Source: Thiohalomonas denitrificans
GTDB lineage: Bacteria > Pseudomonadota > Gammaproteobacteria > Thiohalomonadales > Thiohalomonadaceae
NCBI RefSeq assembly: GCF_016841685.1
Contig: NZ_JAENYR010000003.1
Span: 26,375-90,374, forward strand
Direction of reading: 5' to 3'
Length of the DNA stretch: 64,000 nt
The notes under the pieces were generated by a model that worked only from the letters and a program-made list of their open reading frames with translations, searched no databases and was not told the origin of the DNA. Below are positions 1 through 8,605 of the stretch, piece by piece (the first letter of the stretch is position 1; each line of letters starts with the position of its first letter). A program made the position numbers and the translations under genes.

Positions 1-3000
1 GTTACAGCCACACTGCCGATCAATTTCTGAAGGGCTTCCTGGATCGCACCCGCGCCAATGATCCCTTCGCGGGTAATGCCCCCCAACCCGAATACCAGGT
101 TGACCCGGTGACCGGTCAGGTCCGGCTCAATCCGGCGCAGCAGGTGTCGTACACGGTATGCATGGGGTGCACCACCCTGTGCGGTGTTCGGGTTCGTATC
201 GACAAGGCCAACGACCAGGTTTTGCGGGTTAGCGGCAATCCCTACCACACCCTGTCCGCTGATCCGCACCTGCCGTACGAGACCTCGGTGCTGGAGAGCT
301 TCGCCGGGGTGAGCCGGCACAAGGAACGGGGGCTGGAAGGCCGCGCCACTGCCTGTGCCCGCGGCAATGCGGTGTTGGCCAAGCTCGACAGTCCACAGCG
401 GGTGCGCGTACCGCTGAAGCGGATTGGCAAACGCGGCGCCGGGCTATGGGCACCGATCTCCTTCGAACAGCTGGTCGAAGAGGTAGTCGAGGGCGGTGAC
501 CTGTTCCGGGAAGGCGACGTCGGGGGGCTGCGGGCGATTCGTGATGTGGAGACCCCGCTCGACCCGGAGCAGCCCGAATTGGGGCCGAAGTCGAACCAGA
601 TGGTGTTCATGTCGGCCTTCAACGATGGTCGTCTGGCCTTCGCCAAGCGCTTTGCCATCAAGAGCTTCGGCACTCGTAATTTCGCCGGCCACCGCTCCTA
701 CTGCGGGCTGTCGATGCGCTCGGGCTATGCCGCGCTGCTCGACAACTGGAAGGCGCAGCCGCACCTGAAGCCGGATTTCGCCAACTCCGAATTTCTGCTG
801 TTCATCGGCACCTCACCGGGCAATGCCGGTAACCCGTTCAAACGCCAGGGTCACCTGATCGCGAAAGGACGCAGCCGTGGCCTCAAGTACGTGGTGGTCG
901 ATCCGGTGCTGACCAATGCCGACAATATTGCAGCCGAGGACAACGGCCGCTGGTTGCCGATTCGGCCCAACACCGACGGCGCCCTGACCATGGGCATGAT
1001 CCGCTGGATCATGGAACAGGACGCCTACGACGCCAGATTCCTGGCCAGCCCCAATCCCGCGGCCGCGACCAGGGTGGGCGAAGCAAGCTGGTCCAACGCC
1101 ACTCACCTGGTGATCGTCGAGCCGGGCGCTGATTTCGGGCGCATGCTGCGTGGCTCAGACCTCGGCCTCGAGCCGAAAGGAGGTGATGACGATCCGTTTG
1201 TGGTGGCGGACGAGATGGGGAAACTGCACTCCCACACGGCAGGTGATCGCGGCGAGCTGTTCTACCAGGGGCAAGCTCCGTTGGCCGAAGGCGGTGAGGT
1301 GGCGGTTGCCACCAGTCTGGCGCTGCTGCGTGAGGCCGCCTTCGAGCACACACTGGCGGAATACGCCGATGCCTGTGATATTGCCGAGGCCGAGATTGCC
1401 GAACTCGCCCGTGAGTTCACCAGTCACGGAAAGCGCGCCGCGGTGGATACCCATGGCGGTACCATGGGCAGCAACGGCTTCTATGCCGCCTATGCCATCG
1501 TCATGCTCAATGCCCTGATCGGCAACCTCAATCATCAGGGTGGTACCAGTGCCGGTGGTGGTCGCTTCAAGGATGTGGCGCCGGGGCCACGCTACAACCT
1601 GGCCACTTTCAAGGGCATGCAGAAGCCCAAGGGTGTCGGTCTCGGCCGCAACGGTTTTCCGTACGAGAAAACCACCGAGTTCAAACGCAAGCAGGCGGTT
1701 GGCAAGCCCTACCCGTCGGAGGCACCCTGGCTCCCTCTCAGCCCGAACATGAGTTCGGAGTTCCTGCCGGCCATGCTCAATGGTTATCCCTACAGCGCCA
1801 AGGCACTGATCCTCTGGAGTACCAACCCGGTCTATGGGGTGTCCGGCATGACGGAACAGGTAAGGGAGCGGCTCGCCAATCCAAAGGTCGTGCCACTCAT
1901 CGTTTCCATCGATCCGTTTATCAATGAGACGAACCAGTACGCCGACTATATCGTTCCCGATTCGGTACTCTACGAGAGCTGGGGCTGGGCGAGCGCCTGG
2001 GGTGGCCATCTGGCCAAGGTCAACTCTGCCCGCTGGCCTGTGGTCGAACCGCGTCAGGCGCGTGCGGCTAACGGGCAGGTAATGGAGATGGAAAGCTTCC
2101 TTATTGCGGTCGGCAAGCGTATGGGGCTGCCGGGCTATAGTGCCGGTGCGATTACCGATAGTGACGGTAACGAGTATCCGATCGAGCGGGCTGAGGACTG
2201 GTATCTGCGGGCAGCGGCCAACATTGCATTCGACGGCACGCCGGTACCCGATGCCGACGATGACGAGATCGCCGCCACCGGTGTTACCCGCCTCTTGCCG
2301 GAACTGAAACGGGTGCTCAAGCGCGAGGAGTGGCGCAAGGTGGCTTACCTCTATGCCCGCGGTGGGCGCTTCGAGGACCCGGAAGCGGCCTATGATGATA
2401 AATTTCTCCGCAAGCGCTACCCGCGGGCGATGCAGCTATACAATGAGCAATTGGCTCTGGCGCGCAATAGCCTTACCGGCAAGCGCTATCGGGGCACCCC
2501 GTATTGGCAGCCACCCGTGCTTGCCGATGGAACGCCACTGGAAGAGGTCTACCCGGCTGAGGTATGGCCGTTGCGGGTTGTCAGTACCAAATCGCAGTTG
2601 CAGTCATCGCACACCATCGGGACCGCACGGCTGCAGCAAATCCAGCCGGCCAATCCTATCGGGTTGCACTACGACGATGCCGCGAAGCTCGGCGTAAAAA
2701 CCGGCGACCACATCCGGGTAGTCAGCCCCGAAGGCAGTGTGGAGGGGGTTGTCCTGGTCCGTGGCGGGATACAGCGCGGCGTGATCGGGATCGAGCACGG
2801 TTTCGGTCACCGGGAGCTCGGAGCACGGATGCATCGGCTGGGTGAAAACCCGTTGCCGAAGGCAGTCGCCGCCGGAGCCGGCGTCAACCACAACGAACTC
2901 GGCTGTCCGGAACCGCACCGCCCCGGAGTCACCTTCCTGACCGACTGGGTAGTGGGCAACGTCGCCAGGCAAGGGTTGCCGGCACGTATCGAGTTCATTT

Positions 3001-3002
3001 GA
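1..3002 (+). CDS. ttrA: Tetrathionate reductase-type molybdopterin oxidoreductase, catalytic subunit (5'-truncated by window edge)
   Basis: Large molybdopterin/[4Fe-4S] oxidoreductase of the DMSO reductase superfamily, closest in my reading to tetrathionate reductase subunit A, which reduces tetrathionate to thiosulfate at the periplasmic face. The frame is open to base 3, so the GTG at 108 is not the real start and the N-terminus (normally with a Tat signal) lies outside. A cluster motif CMGCTTLCGVRV near the visible start plus a later TACARG cysteine gives the C-x2-C-x3-C-xn-C pattern. HRSYCGLSMRSG offers a Cys as molybdenum ligand. The stretch with KRIGKRG and EEVVEGGDLF is typical of TtrA. 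The C-terminus has the molybdopterin dinucleotide-binding domain. The partners ttrB and ttrC would be upstream. SoeA/PsrA-type enzymes are the alternative. Confidence 0.8.
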   Translation, partial: YSHTADQFLKGFLDRTRANDPFAGNAPQPEYQVDPVTGQVRLNPAQQVSYTVCMGCTTLCGVRVRIDKANDQVLRVSGNPYHTLSADPHLPYETSVLESFAGVSRHKERGLEGRATACARGNAVLAKLDSPQRVRVPLKRIGKRGAGLWAPISFEQLVEEVVEGGDLFREGDVGGLRAIRDVETPLDPEQPELGPKSNQMVFMSAFNDGRLAFAKRFAIKSFGTRNFAGHRSYCGLSMRSGYAALLDNWKAQPHLKPDFANSEFLLFIGTSPGNAGNPFKRQGHLIAKGRSRGLKYVVVDPVLTNADNIAAEDNGRWLPIRPNTDGALTMGMIRWIMEQDAYDARFLASPNPAAATRVGEASWSNATHLVIVEPGADFGRMLRGSDLGLEPKGGDDDPFVVADEMGKLHSHTAGDRGELFYQGQAPLAEGGEVAVATSLALLREAAFEHTLAEYADACDIAEAEIAELAREFTSHGKRAAVDTHGGTMGSNGFYAAYAIVMLNALIGNLNHQGGTSAGGGRFKDVAPGPRYNLATFKGMQKPKGVGLGRNGFPYEKTTEFKRKQAVGKPYPSEAPWLPLSPNMSSEFLPAMLNGYPYSAKALILWSTNPVYGVSGMTEQVRERLANPKVVPLIVSIDPFINETNQYADYIVPDSVLYESWGWASAWGGHLAKVNSARWPVVEPRQARAANGQVMEMESFLIAVGKRMGLPGYSAGAITDSDGNEYPIERAEDWYLRAAANIAFDGTPVPDADDDEIAATGVTRLLPELKRVLKREEWRKVAYLYARGGRFEDPEAAYDDKFLRKRYPRAMQLYNEQLALARNSLTGKRYRGTPYWQPPVLADGTPLEEVYPAEVWPLRVVSTKSQLQSSHTIGTARLQQIQPANPIGLHYDDAAKLGVKTGDHIRVVSPEGSVEGVVLVRGGIQRGVIGIEHGFGHRELGARMHRLGENPLPKAVAAGAGVNHNELGCPEPHRPGVTFLTDWVVGNVARQGLPARIEFI

Positions 3003-3015
3003 GACTGAGCGGGGG

Positions 3016-3043
3016 CGCCAGGAGGGTGGAACCCTCCCTGGCG
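3016..3043 (+). terminator. Hairpin after the ttrA-like gene, no T-tract
   Basis: A 12-bp stem (CGCCAGGAGGGT pairing with its complement, one bulged C) around a GGA loop lies 13 bases after the stop codon. There is no run of T after it. It is therefore either an RNA-stabilising 3' hairpin or a factor-dependent end rather than a classic intrinsic terminator. Confidence 0.5.
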
Positions 3044-3122
3044 TTCCGACAGGTCGATTGCGACACCCACTGACCCATCGTATACTTTACTTACCAACTG
3101 GGAATTCGGCTGATTTGCCTGA

Positions 3123-3524
3123 ATGAAGTCTACGCGAAACATATGCTGGCCCTTTGCTCTCCTGGCCTATCTCTTCACGGGATTGGCCCTGGCCGGTATC
3201 GCCTTGCCCGGACTGCCGACCGTGCCGTTTCTGCTGGTGGCTGCATGGGCCGCCAGCCGTGGCTCCAAAAGACTGCGGTGTTGGCTGGAAGCGCACCGCC
3301 ATCTGGGGCCTCTGTTGTACTGCTGGGAGCAGGAGCGCGCGATACCGCGGCGTGCCAAGCAGATGACGGTACTGCTACTTTTCCCGAGTTGGTTCTGGAT
3401 CGCCTGGGTCAGTAGTGGGACGGCCGTGCCGGTCGCCATGGCGGTTCTGTTTATGACGGTGGCAGTGTACGTGGTGACGCGGCCCAATCCGACTCAACCC
3501 GTCCGCTTGTCTGCAGGAGAATAG
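3123..3524 (+). CDS. DUF454 (YbaN-like) inner membrane protein
   Basis: A 133-aa membrane protein of the DUF454/YbaN family, whose function is not known. The family pattern is visible: an N-terminal helix (residues 8-28) followed by the LPGLPTVPFLLVAAW segment, a basic cytoplasmic stretch with SRGSKRLRCWLEAH and GPLLYCWEQERAIPRRAK, then two helices around residues 80-118. The ATG at 3123 gives the usual family length (~120-130 aa). I see no strong ribosome-binding site. It stands alone between the ttrA-like gene and a convergent methyltransferase gene. Confidence 0.75.
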   Translation: MKSTRNICWPFALLAYLFTGLALAGIALPGLPTVPFLLVAAWAASRGSKRLRCWLEAHRHLGPLLYCWEQERAIPRRAKQMTVLLLFPSWFWIAWVSSGTAVPVAMAVLFMTVAVYVVTRPNPTQPVRLSAGE

Positions 3525-3546
3525 CCCTCCGCAGCGGCTGGTCGTT

Positions 3547-4230
3547 TTACGACGGCCGAGTGGCCAACCAGATGGTGTGCCGGGCGCCCTTTTTCGGGCC
3601 GTGGGCCCGCGCTATCGTCTCCTCGACATCGAACCCGACCTGTCGCAGGCGATCGGCGAAAGCCCCGTCGGGACCTGCCGACCAGATAGCCAGTACCCCC
3701 GCAGACCGCAGCGCGTCGAAGGCGGCTTCCAGTCCCTTGAAGGAGTAGAGCCAGTCGTTTTTACGACGGGTCAGGCCCTCCGGGCCGTTGTCCACGTCGA
3801 GCAGGATGGCATCGAATGCACTCTTCTCGCGTTTCAGAACCACCCCGACATCGCCGCCATGCACGACAGTGCGCGGATCCTCGAGCGGGTGTCCGGCCAG
3901 AGCGCCCAACAGTTCCCGGTTCCATTGCACCACCGCCGGCACCAGTTCGGCCACCGTCACTTCGGCACCGGGCGGGAGCTGCTTCAGTGCCGCCGCGAGG
4001 GTGAAGCCCATGCCCAATCCACCGACCAGCACCCGCGGTCTGGCCCGATCGGCCACCTGCGAGCAGGCCCGTTCGGCCAAGGCGTCCTCGGAACCATGGA
4101 GCCGACTGTTCATCAGCTCACCACCGCCGCCGGATACCAGAATCGAGTACTCTTCGCGACGCCGGTAAAGCCGAAGTTCACCCCGTTCGCCGGTAACGGG
4201 CGCGGTATCCAGCAGTTCCCAGGGGGTCAC
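3547..4230 (-). CDS. Spermidine synthase-like SAM-dependent methyltransferase fold protein
   Basis: A 227-aa Rossmann-fold protein of the spermidine synthase-like family. The nucleotide-binding loop VLVGGLGMGFTLAAAL (from about residue 66) and the acidic AELVP segment match the SAM-type site. AILLDVDNGPEGL carries the DxDN motif of the active-site region. It is shorter than true SpeE, lacking most of the N-terminal beta domain, so polyamine synthesis is unlikely and the substrate is unknown. The start is GTG; no ATG is available in frame upstream and the beginning MTPWELLDTAPV fits the family. It is convergent with the DUF454 gene and lies downstream of cynS on the same strand. Confidence 0.7.
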   Translation of the reverse strand: MTPWELLDTAPVTGERGELRLYRRREEYSILVSGGGGELMNSRLHGSEDALAERACSQVADRARPRVLVGGLGMGFTLAAALKQLPPGAEVTVAELVPAVVQWNRELLGALAGHPLEDPRTVVHGGDVGVVLKREKSAFDAILLDVDNGPEGLTRRKNDWLYSFKGLEAAFDALRSAGVLAIWSAGPDGAFADRLRQVGFDVEETIARAHGPKKGARHTIWLATRPS

Positions 4231-4328
4231 GAGGAAGTCCGGTCGATACAGCAGAGGCTGCTCGATCCTTGCGGACCGGCAGTTCCGGTGGAGTGGCGCA
4301 TTTGGGGATGGACGTCCACAGTGGGCTC

Positions 4329-4769
4329 TTACCAGCTTTTGTAAGGCAGGAATTTTCCGTTCATGGTGACCACCACGCGGTCACCGGCCGGGTTCTCCTC
4401 CTTGTCGATGTCCATTGAAAAATCGATGGCGCTCATGATCCCGTCACCGAACTTCTCGTGGATCAGTTCCTTGATGGTCTCTCCATAGACACCGACGATC
4501 TCGTACCAGCGATAGATCACCGGATCGGTCGGGATAGCCTGGTCCCACCGCTTGTGCGGGAACGCCTGCAGCGCAGTGGATACCTCGGCGGGCAGATTCA
4601 GTACCTCACAAAGCTTGTCGGCAAATTCCGGCTTGAGGCTGTTCATGCCCAGACAGGCCGAGGTGAGGAATACCGGGGCCAGACCGGCCTCTGCGGCAAT
4701 GGCCTCCCACCCCAGGCCGGACCGGGCTTTGGCGGCCATGATCACTTCGGTCATTTCCAGTTTTTTCAT
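4329..4769 (-). CDS. cynS: Cyanase (cyanate hydratase)
   Basis: Cyanase converts cyanate and bicarbonate to ammonia and CO2 (via carbamate) in the cytosol as a decamer. The 146-aa product has the N-terminal helical domain (residues 1-75) and the C-terminal catalytic domain beginning IPTDPVIYRWYE. The three catalytic residues line up with E. coli CynS (Arg96, Glu99, Ser122) as Arg87, Glu90 and Ser113, within YRWYE and FGDGIMSAIDF. A good ribosome-binding site (AGGAGA) precedes the ATG. It lies 59 bases downstream of a Crp/Fnr-type regulator gene on the same strand, suggesting co-transcription or direct control. It would let the cell use or detoxify cyanate or thiocyanate-derived cyanate. Confidence 0.95.
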   Translation of the reverse strand: MKKLEMTEVIMAAKARSGLGWEAIAAEAGLAPVFLTSACLGMNSLKPEFADKLCEVLNLPAEVSTALQAFPHKRWDQAIPTDPVIYRWYEIVGVYGETIKELIHEKFGDGIMSAIDFSMDIDKEENPAGDRVVVTMNGKFLPYKSW

Positions 4770-4828
4770 GGTTTATCTCCTGGTTGCAACCTGATGGGAG
4801 CACCTTCGCAGATTTCCGGCGCCATTCA

Positions 4829-5557
4829 TCAGCGATCGGTAAGGACGAAAAATTCCTCCTCCAGCTCATCGAGGATATTGTCGACCTTGCAGAAGCGGCG
4901 AAGCGCATCGATATCGTGGATGTGAACTTCATCTTCCGTCACATCGACACCTTCATTGCGCAGGGTGACAATGGCCCGGGACATGCTCTCCGGTGTCATG
5001 TGCAGGCGGGCGGCAATCAGCTTCTTGACAAAGGGAAGTGCCAGCGTGTTGCTGTCGCCTTTTTCCACCAGGCCCAGCAGGTAGATCCCCAGCCGCTGTG
5101 CCGCCGTCCTCAGGCGCAGGTCCTTTACGTGCCGGACCATTTGCCGATACTGGTTTGCCAGCGAGGCGACCATGGTCAGCGCCAGTTGCGATTCGTCCGA
5201 TACCAGCTGGCGCAACAGTGCACTCGGGACCAGCAGGACTTCGACATCGGTGATGGCCTGGGCCGACATGAGGTACGGCTTGGAGGTCAGTACGGCCGCC
5301 ATCAGGAAGCAGTCGACAGGTTGCAGCAGCTCGATGATCGTCTCCCGGCCATCGAGAGAGCTGGTTGTCATTTTAACGGTTCCGTCGAACAGCACATGCA
5401 GGTGATCGGGCTTGTCGCTGGCCTTGAACAGGAAGTTCTTGGGACCGTAGGAGGCAGGAACCGCCTCCTGGCTAAGTGCTTTTAGCACCCCGGCGGAGAG
5501 GTCGCAGAAAAGCGGTACGCGACGTAGCGCCAGTTCGATATCACTCGGGTTTTGCAT
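4829..5557 (-). CDS. Crp/Fnr-family transcriptional regulator
   Basis: A 242-aa regulator with an N-terminal cyclic-nucleotide-binding-like beta barrel (about residues 15-130), a long dimerisation helix (about 130-160) and a C-terminal Crp-type winged helix. The recognition helix sits in TPESMSRAIVTLRNEGV. It has only scattered cysteines and not the N-terminal Cys cluster of FNR, so a [4Fe-4S] oxygen sensor is unlikely. The ligand is unknown. It is transcribed toward cynS, making cyanase the obvious candidate target. The region between it and argG (5558-5753) should hold two divergent promoters. Confidence 0.85.
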   Translation of the reverse strand: MQNPSDIELALRRVPLFCDLSAGVLKALSQEAVPASYGPKNFLFKASDKPDHLHVLFDGTVKMTTSSLDGRETIIELLQPVDCFLMAAVLTSKPYLMSAQAITDVEVLLVPSALLRQLVSDESQLALTMVASLANQYRQMVRHVKDLRLRTAAQRLGIYLLGLVEKGDSNTLALPFVKKLIAARLHMTPESMSRAIVTLRNEGVDVTEDEVHIHDIDALRRFCKVDNILDELEEEFFVLTDR

Positions 5558-5708
5558 ACCATGAGCCCTTATAAGGCGGTTATAGTGTGGCGTTATGATG
5601 CAGTAATCTCAACAAAGAACAAGGACAGTCTTTGACTGTGACAGGATCCATTGGTGCCCCCGTTTCGCCGTCTCTCAGCCCTGCGGTATACTTGTAGCCA
5701 ATGAAAAC

Positions 5709-5728
5709 GCCCGCGTTGCGGGCTTTTT
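5709..5728 (+). promoter_or_regulatory. Terminator-like hairpin in the argG leader (possible attenuator)
   Basis: GCCCGC-GTT-GCGGGC followed directly by five T residues forms a compact intrinsic-terminator structure 25 bases before the argG start codon. A TATACT box about 20 bases upstream could be the argG -10 element, which would place the hairpin inside the leader. It could equally end a short upstream transcript. No leader peptide or ligand-binding fold is obvious to me. Confidence 0.5.
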
Positions 5729-5753
5729 GCATCTTTAGCCATCGGGAGTCCCC

Positions 5754-6965
5754 ATGTCCGAGATCAAGAAAGTCGTGCTTGCCTATTCCGGCGGCCTCGA
5801 TACCTCCATTATCCTCAAATGGCTCGAGGATACCTACCATTGCGAGGTGGTGACCTTTACCGCCGATATCGGTCAGGGCGAGGAGGTCGAACCGGCACGC
5901 GCCAAGGCCCAGGCCATGGGCGTCAAGGAGATCTACATCGAGGACCTGCGTGAGGAGTTTGCGCGCGATTACGTCTTCCCGATGTTCCGGGCCAATGCTA
6001 TCTACGAGGGTGAGTATCGGCTTGGTACCTCCATCGCGCGGCCGTTGATCGCCAAACGCCTGGTGGAGATTGCCAACGAGACCGGGGCCGATGCGATCTC
6101 TCACGGCGCGACGGGCAAGGGTAACGACCAGGTGCGTTTCGAACTGGGCGCCTATGCGCTGAAGCCGGATGTGAAGGTGATTGCACCCTGGCGGGAATGG
6201 GACCTGCTCTCGCGTGAAAAGCTGATGGCCTACGCCGAGGAGCACGGCATTCCGGTAGACTTCAAAAAGGGCAGGAAGTCCCCCTATTCCATGGACGCCA
6301 ACCTGATGCACATCTCCTACGAGGGCGGCATCCTGGAGGACCCGTGGGCCGAACCGGAAGAGGAAATGTGGCGCTGGACAGTCGCACCGGAGGCAGCACC
6401 GGACAAGCCAACCTTGCTGGAGTTGACCTACGAGAAGGGTGATATCGTCGCCATCGATGGCAAGCCGATGACACCCGCCCAGGTAATGGAGTCCCTCAAT
6501 AAGGTGGGCGGCGAGAACGGCATCGGGCGGGATGATCTGGTCGAGAACCGCTACGTCGGCATGAAGTCCCGCGGCTGCTACGAAACCCCCGCCGGAGCAA
6601 TCATGTTGCGTGCCCATCGGGCCATGGAGTCCCTGACCCTCGACCGTGAAGTGGCGCACCTGAAAGATGAACTCATGCCCAAGTATGCCGAGATCATCTA
6701 CAACGGTTATTGGTGGAGTCCGGAGCGGCAGATGATGCAGAAGATGATCGATGCCTCGCAGGAAAACGTCAACGGCAAGGTTCGCGTCAAGCTTTACAAG
6801 GGCAACGTCATCATTGCCGGCCGCCAGTCCGACAGCGACTCACTGTTCGACGAGAGCATCGCCACCTTCGAGGATGATGCCGGCGCCTACGATCAGAAAG
6901 ACGCCGAAGGCTTCATCAAGCTGAACGCCCTGCGCCTGCGCATCGCAGCCCGTAAACGCGGCTAA
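5754..6965 (+). CDS. argG: Argininosuccinate synthase
   Basis: Condenses citrulline and aspartate with ATP to argininosuccinate, the penultimate step of arginine synthesis. The 403-aa length is standard for the bacterial ~400-aa form. The ATP-binding loop YSGGLDTS is at residues 11-18. [15 protein letters not shown] and the IAPWREW segment are hallmark parts of the nucleotide- and citrulline-binding region. Start ATG 5754 follows GGGAGT. The gene is monocistronic here, flanked by a Crp/Fnr gene transcribed away and by an inverted-repeat element downstream. Confidence 0.98.
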   Translation: MSEIKKVVLAYSGGLDTSIILKWLEDTYHCEVVTFTADIGQGEEVEPARAKAQAMGVKEIYIEDLREEFARDYVFPMFRANAIYEGEYRLGTSIARPLIAKRLVEIANETGADAISHGATGKGNDQVRFELGAYALKPDVKVIAPWREWDLLSREKLMAYAEEHGIPVDFKKGRKSPYSMDANLMHISYEGGILEDPWAEPEEEMWRWTVAPEAAPDKPTLLELTYEKGDIVAIDGKPMTPAQVMESLNKVGGENGIGRDDLVENRYVGMKSRGCYETPAGAIMLRAHRAMESLTLDREVAHLKDELMPKYAEIIYNGYWWSPERQMMQKMIDASQENVNGKVRVKLYKGNVIIAGRQSDSDSLFDESIATFEDDAGAYDQKDAEGFIKLNALRLRIAARKRG

Positions 6966-6976
6966 ACTGCATTTCT

Positions 6977-7153
6977 AACCGCCAAAGAAATGATTTGGAC
7001 CGCGGAGACGCGGAGTGCGCTGAGATTCGCAGAGGATTACAGTTAACGGAACCGTAGCCCGGTTTATTTCCTCTGCGGTCCTCCGCGTACTCTGTGCCTC
7101 TGCGGTGAATCTGTCAGTTGTTCTTTGCGCTCTTGGCGTCCTTTGCGGTAAAT
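6977..7153. repeat. CCGCAGAG-type inverted repeat element, copy 1
   Basis: An imperfect palindrome with nested arms. The outer arms read AACCGCCAAAG and CTTTGCGGTA; the inner arms read ACCGCGGAGACGCGGAG and CTCCGCG...CTCTGCGGTGAA. It fills the argG-gloA gap. The same family recurs at least eight more times in this window, always between genes. Confidence 0.85.
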
Positions 7154-7170
7154 CGCTTTTGGAGGTTCTG

Positions 7171-7554
7171 ATGCGGATTTTGCACACCATGCTACGGGTA
7201 GGCGATCTCACTCGCTCCATCGATTTCTACACCAACGTGCTCGGGATGAAGCTCCTCCGGCAAAAGGAGTATCCGGAGGGGGAGTTCACCCTTGCGTTCG
7301 TTGGCTACGGGGAGGAGTCGGAGCAGGCGGTTATCGAATTCACCTACAACTGGGGCGTCGATCATTACGACCTCGGCGACGGGTACGGCCACATCGCCCT
7401 GGAGGTGGAGGATGTCTATCAGGCGGCCGAGGCGATCCGGGAGCGTGGCGGCAAGATCCTGCGCGAACCCGGCCCCATGCATGCCGGCACCACCATTATC
7501 GCCTTCGTGGAAGACCCCGACGGCTATGCCATCGAGTTGATCGGCAAGAAGTAA
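7171..7554 (+). CDS. gloA: Lactoylglutathione lyase (glyoxalase I)
   Basis: Converts the hemithioacetal of methylglyoxal and glutathione to S-lactoylglutathione. The 127-aa protein matches E. coli GloA in length and register, with the four metal ligands His5, Glu56, His74 and Glu122 at exactly the same positions (MRILH, AVIEF, GYGHIAL, AIELIG). This is the Ni-type short form. The ATG at 7171 is preceded by GGAGG with good spacing. An upstream in-frame ATG at 7105 would run through the repeat element and is rejected. The gene stands alone between two repeat elements. Confidence 0.97.
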   Translation: MRILHTMLRVGDLTRSIDFYTNVLGMKLLRQKEYPEGEFTLAFVGYGEESEQAVIEFTYNWGVDHYDLGDGYGHIALEVEDVYQAAEAIRERGGKILREPGPMHAGTTIIAFVEDPDGYAIELIGKK

Positions 7555-7565
7555 CGGCGATATCT

Positions 7566-7711
7566 CACCGCAGAGACGCGGAGAGCGCAGAGGAACGCAG
7601 GGTTTTTGAAAGGGTGAGCGCGAGCGCCGTCTGGCTTCCCTCTGAATTCGATTCTTGTGGCTTGATGGGGTTCGTTGTACTCACCCCATCCTACGCGCCT
7701 CTGCGGTGCAA
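7566..7711. repeat. CCGCAGAG-type inverted repeat element, copy 2
   Basis: Left arm CACCGCAGAGACGCGGAGAG, right arm GCGCCTCTGCGGTGCAA, with a different 90-base centre from copy 1. It fills the gloA-DUF1841 gap. Confidence 0.85.
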
Positions 7712-7724
7712 CAGCTGTTGACGT

Positions 7725-8159
7725 TTACTTACCCTTGGCCACCCGCCGGATGCAGTCGAGGTAGGCACGTTCGTCGGGTTCACTGCCGTGGCGGTGGGCG
7801 GACCAGAGCATTTGCCCCAGGCACTCCATCAGGCGATGTTCCGCCTCATGGATGTCTCCCACTTTCTTTAGCGCCTTTTTGTACAGCCGGGCGATACCCT
7901 CGGGCCGGTCGGTACTGATCTGCTCATGGATGGCCAGGTGCATGCCCATGTGCAGGAAGGGGTTGGACTCGCCGCTTTCGGGCGTGTAATCGCGCTCCAG
8001 CACACCGGCGCTCTCCAGCGCTTTCTGATACTCCGGGTGCATTTCCACCACCGCTACGATCTGCGCCTCCAGCGGCTCCAGGGGAGCTCCCTCACGCCGT
8101 TTTTGCCACGCCTCCCGGTAGGCGGCCCGCATCGTGTTTCTGTCGTTTCCGAAAATCAT
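7725..8159 (-). CDS. DUF1841 family protein
   Basis: A 144-aa cytosolic protein of the DUF1841 family, function unknown. Family landmarks are the N-terminal DRNTMRAAYREAW, the central MHPEYQKALE, the SNPFLHMGMHLAIHEQISTDRP block and the C-terminal AEHRLMECLGQMLW with conserved His/Glu. The conserved His and Glu residues could bind a metal, but this is only suggested by the pattern. It is convergent with gloA and downstream of nth on the same strand, with a 445-base repeat region between. Confidence 0.8.
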   Translation of the reverse strand: MIFGNDRNTMRAAYREAWQKRREGAPLEPLEAQIVAVVEMHPEYQKALESAGVLERDYTPESGESNPFLHMGMHLAIHEQISTDRPEGIARLYKKALKKVGDIHEAEHRLMECLGQMLWSAHRHGSEPDERAYLDCIRRVAKGK

Positions 8160-8167
8160 GGTGCGGA

Positions 8168-8602
8168 AGTTAACCGCAAAGCCGTAAAGAAAAAAGAAAT
8201 TTCACCGCAAAGGCGCAAAGAGCGCAAAGGGGCGCAGAGATCTTTGAATTATGTTCAGCTGCTTTCACCGTCGGCGATATGCAATCGCGGCGAGCGCCGC
8301 TCCTACCAAGCAGCCTTTCGATTCTCCATGCGAATCTCCGCGTACTCTGCGCCTCTGCGGTGCAATCGGGGGTGTCTAGTCCTCGGTCTAAAGAAAAGAA
8401 TCTGCACCGCAGAGACGCGGAGAGCGCAGAGGGGCGCAGAGTTCCTTGAAATAATGGTCAGTTGCTTTCACCGTCGGCGATATGCAATCGCGGTGAGCGC
8501 CGCTCCTATCGAAGCAGCCCTTCGATTTTTCCCTGCGAAACTCCGCGTACTCTGCGCCTCTGCGGTGCAGGTTTAGTGTTCTTTGCGCCTTTGCGGTTCG
8601 AA
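8168..8602. repeat. Two tandem copies of a composite CCGCAGAG-type element
   Basis: Two ~200-base units (about 8168-8380 and 8404-8602) each begin with ACCGCAAAG/ACCGCAGAG arms and end with CGCCTCTGCGGTGCA. Both share an identical core that includes CACCGTCGGCGATATGCAAT, a second stem-forming block not seen in the other copies. It occupies the whole DUF1841-nth gap; no gene is seen here. Confidence 0.85.
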
Positions 8603-8605
8603 TTT

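Noticed and set aside
5580..6659. Minus-strand open frame of 359 codons opposite argG
   Set aside because: argG is certain on the plus strand; the opposite frame is a codon-bias shadow.
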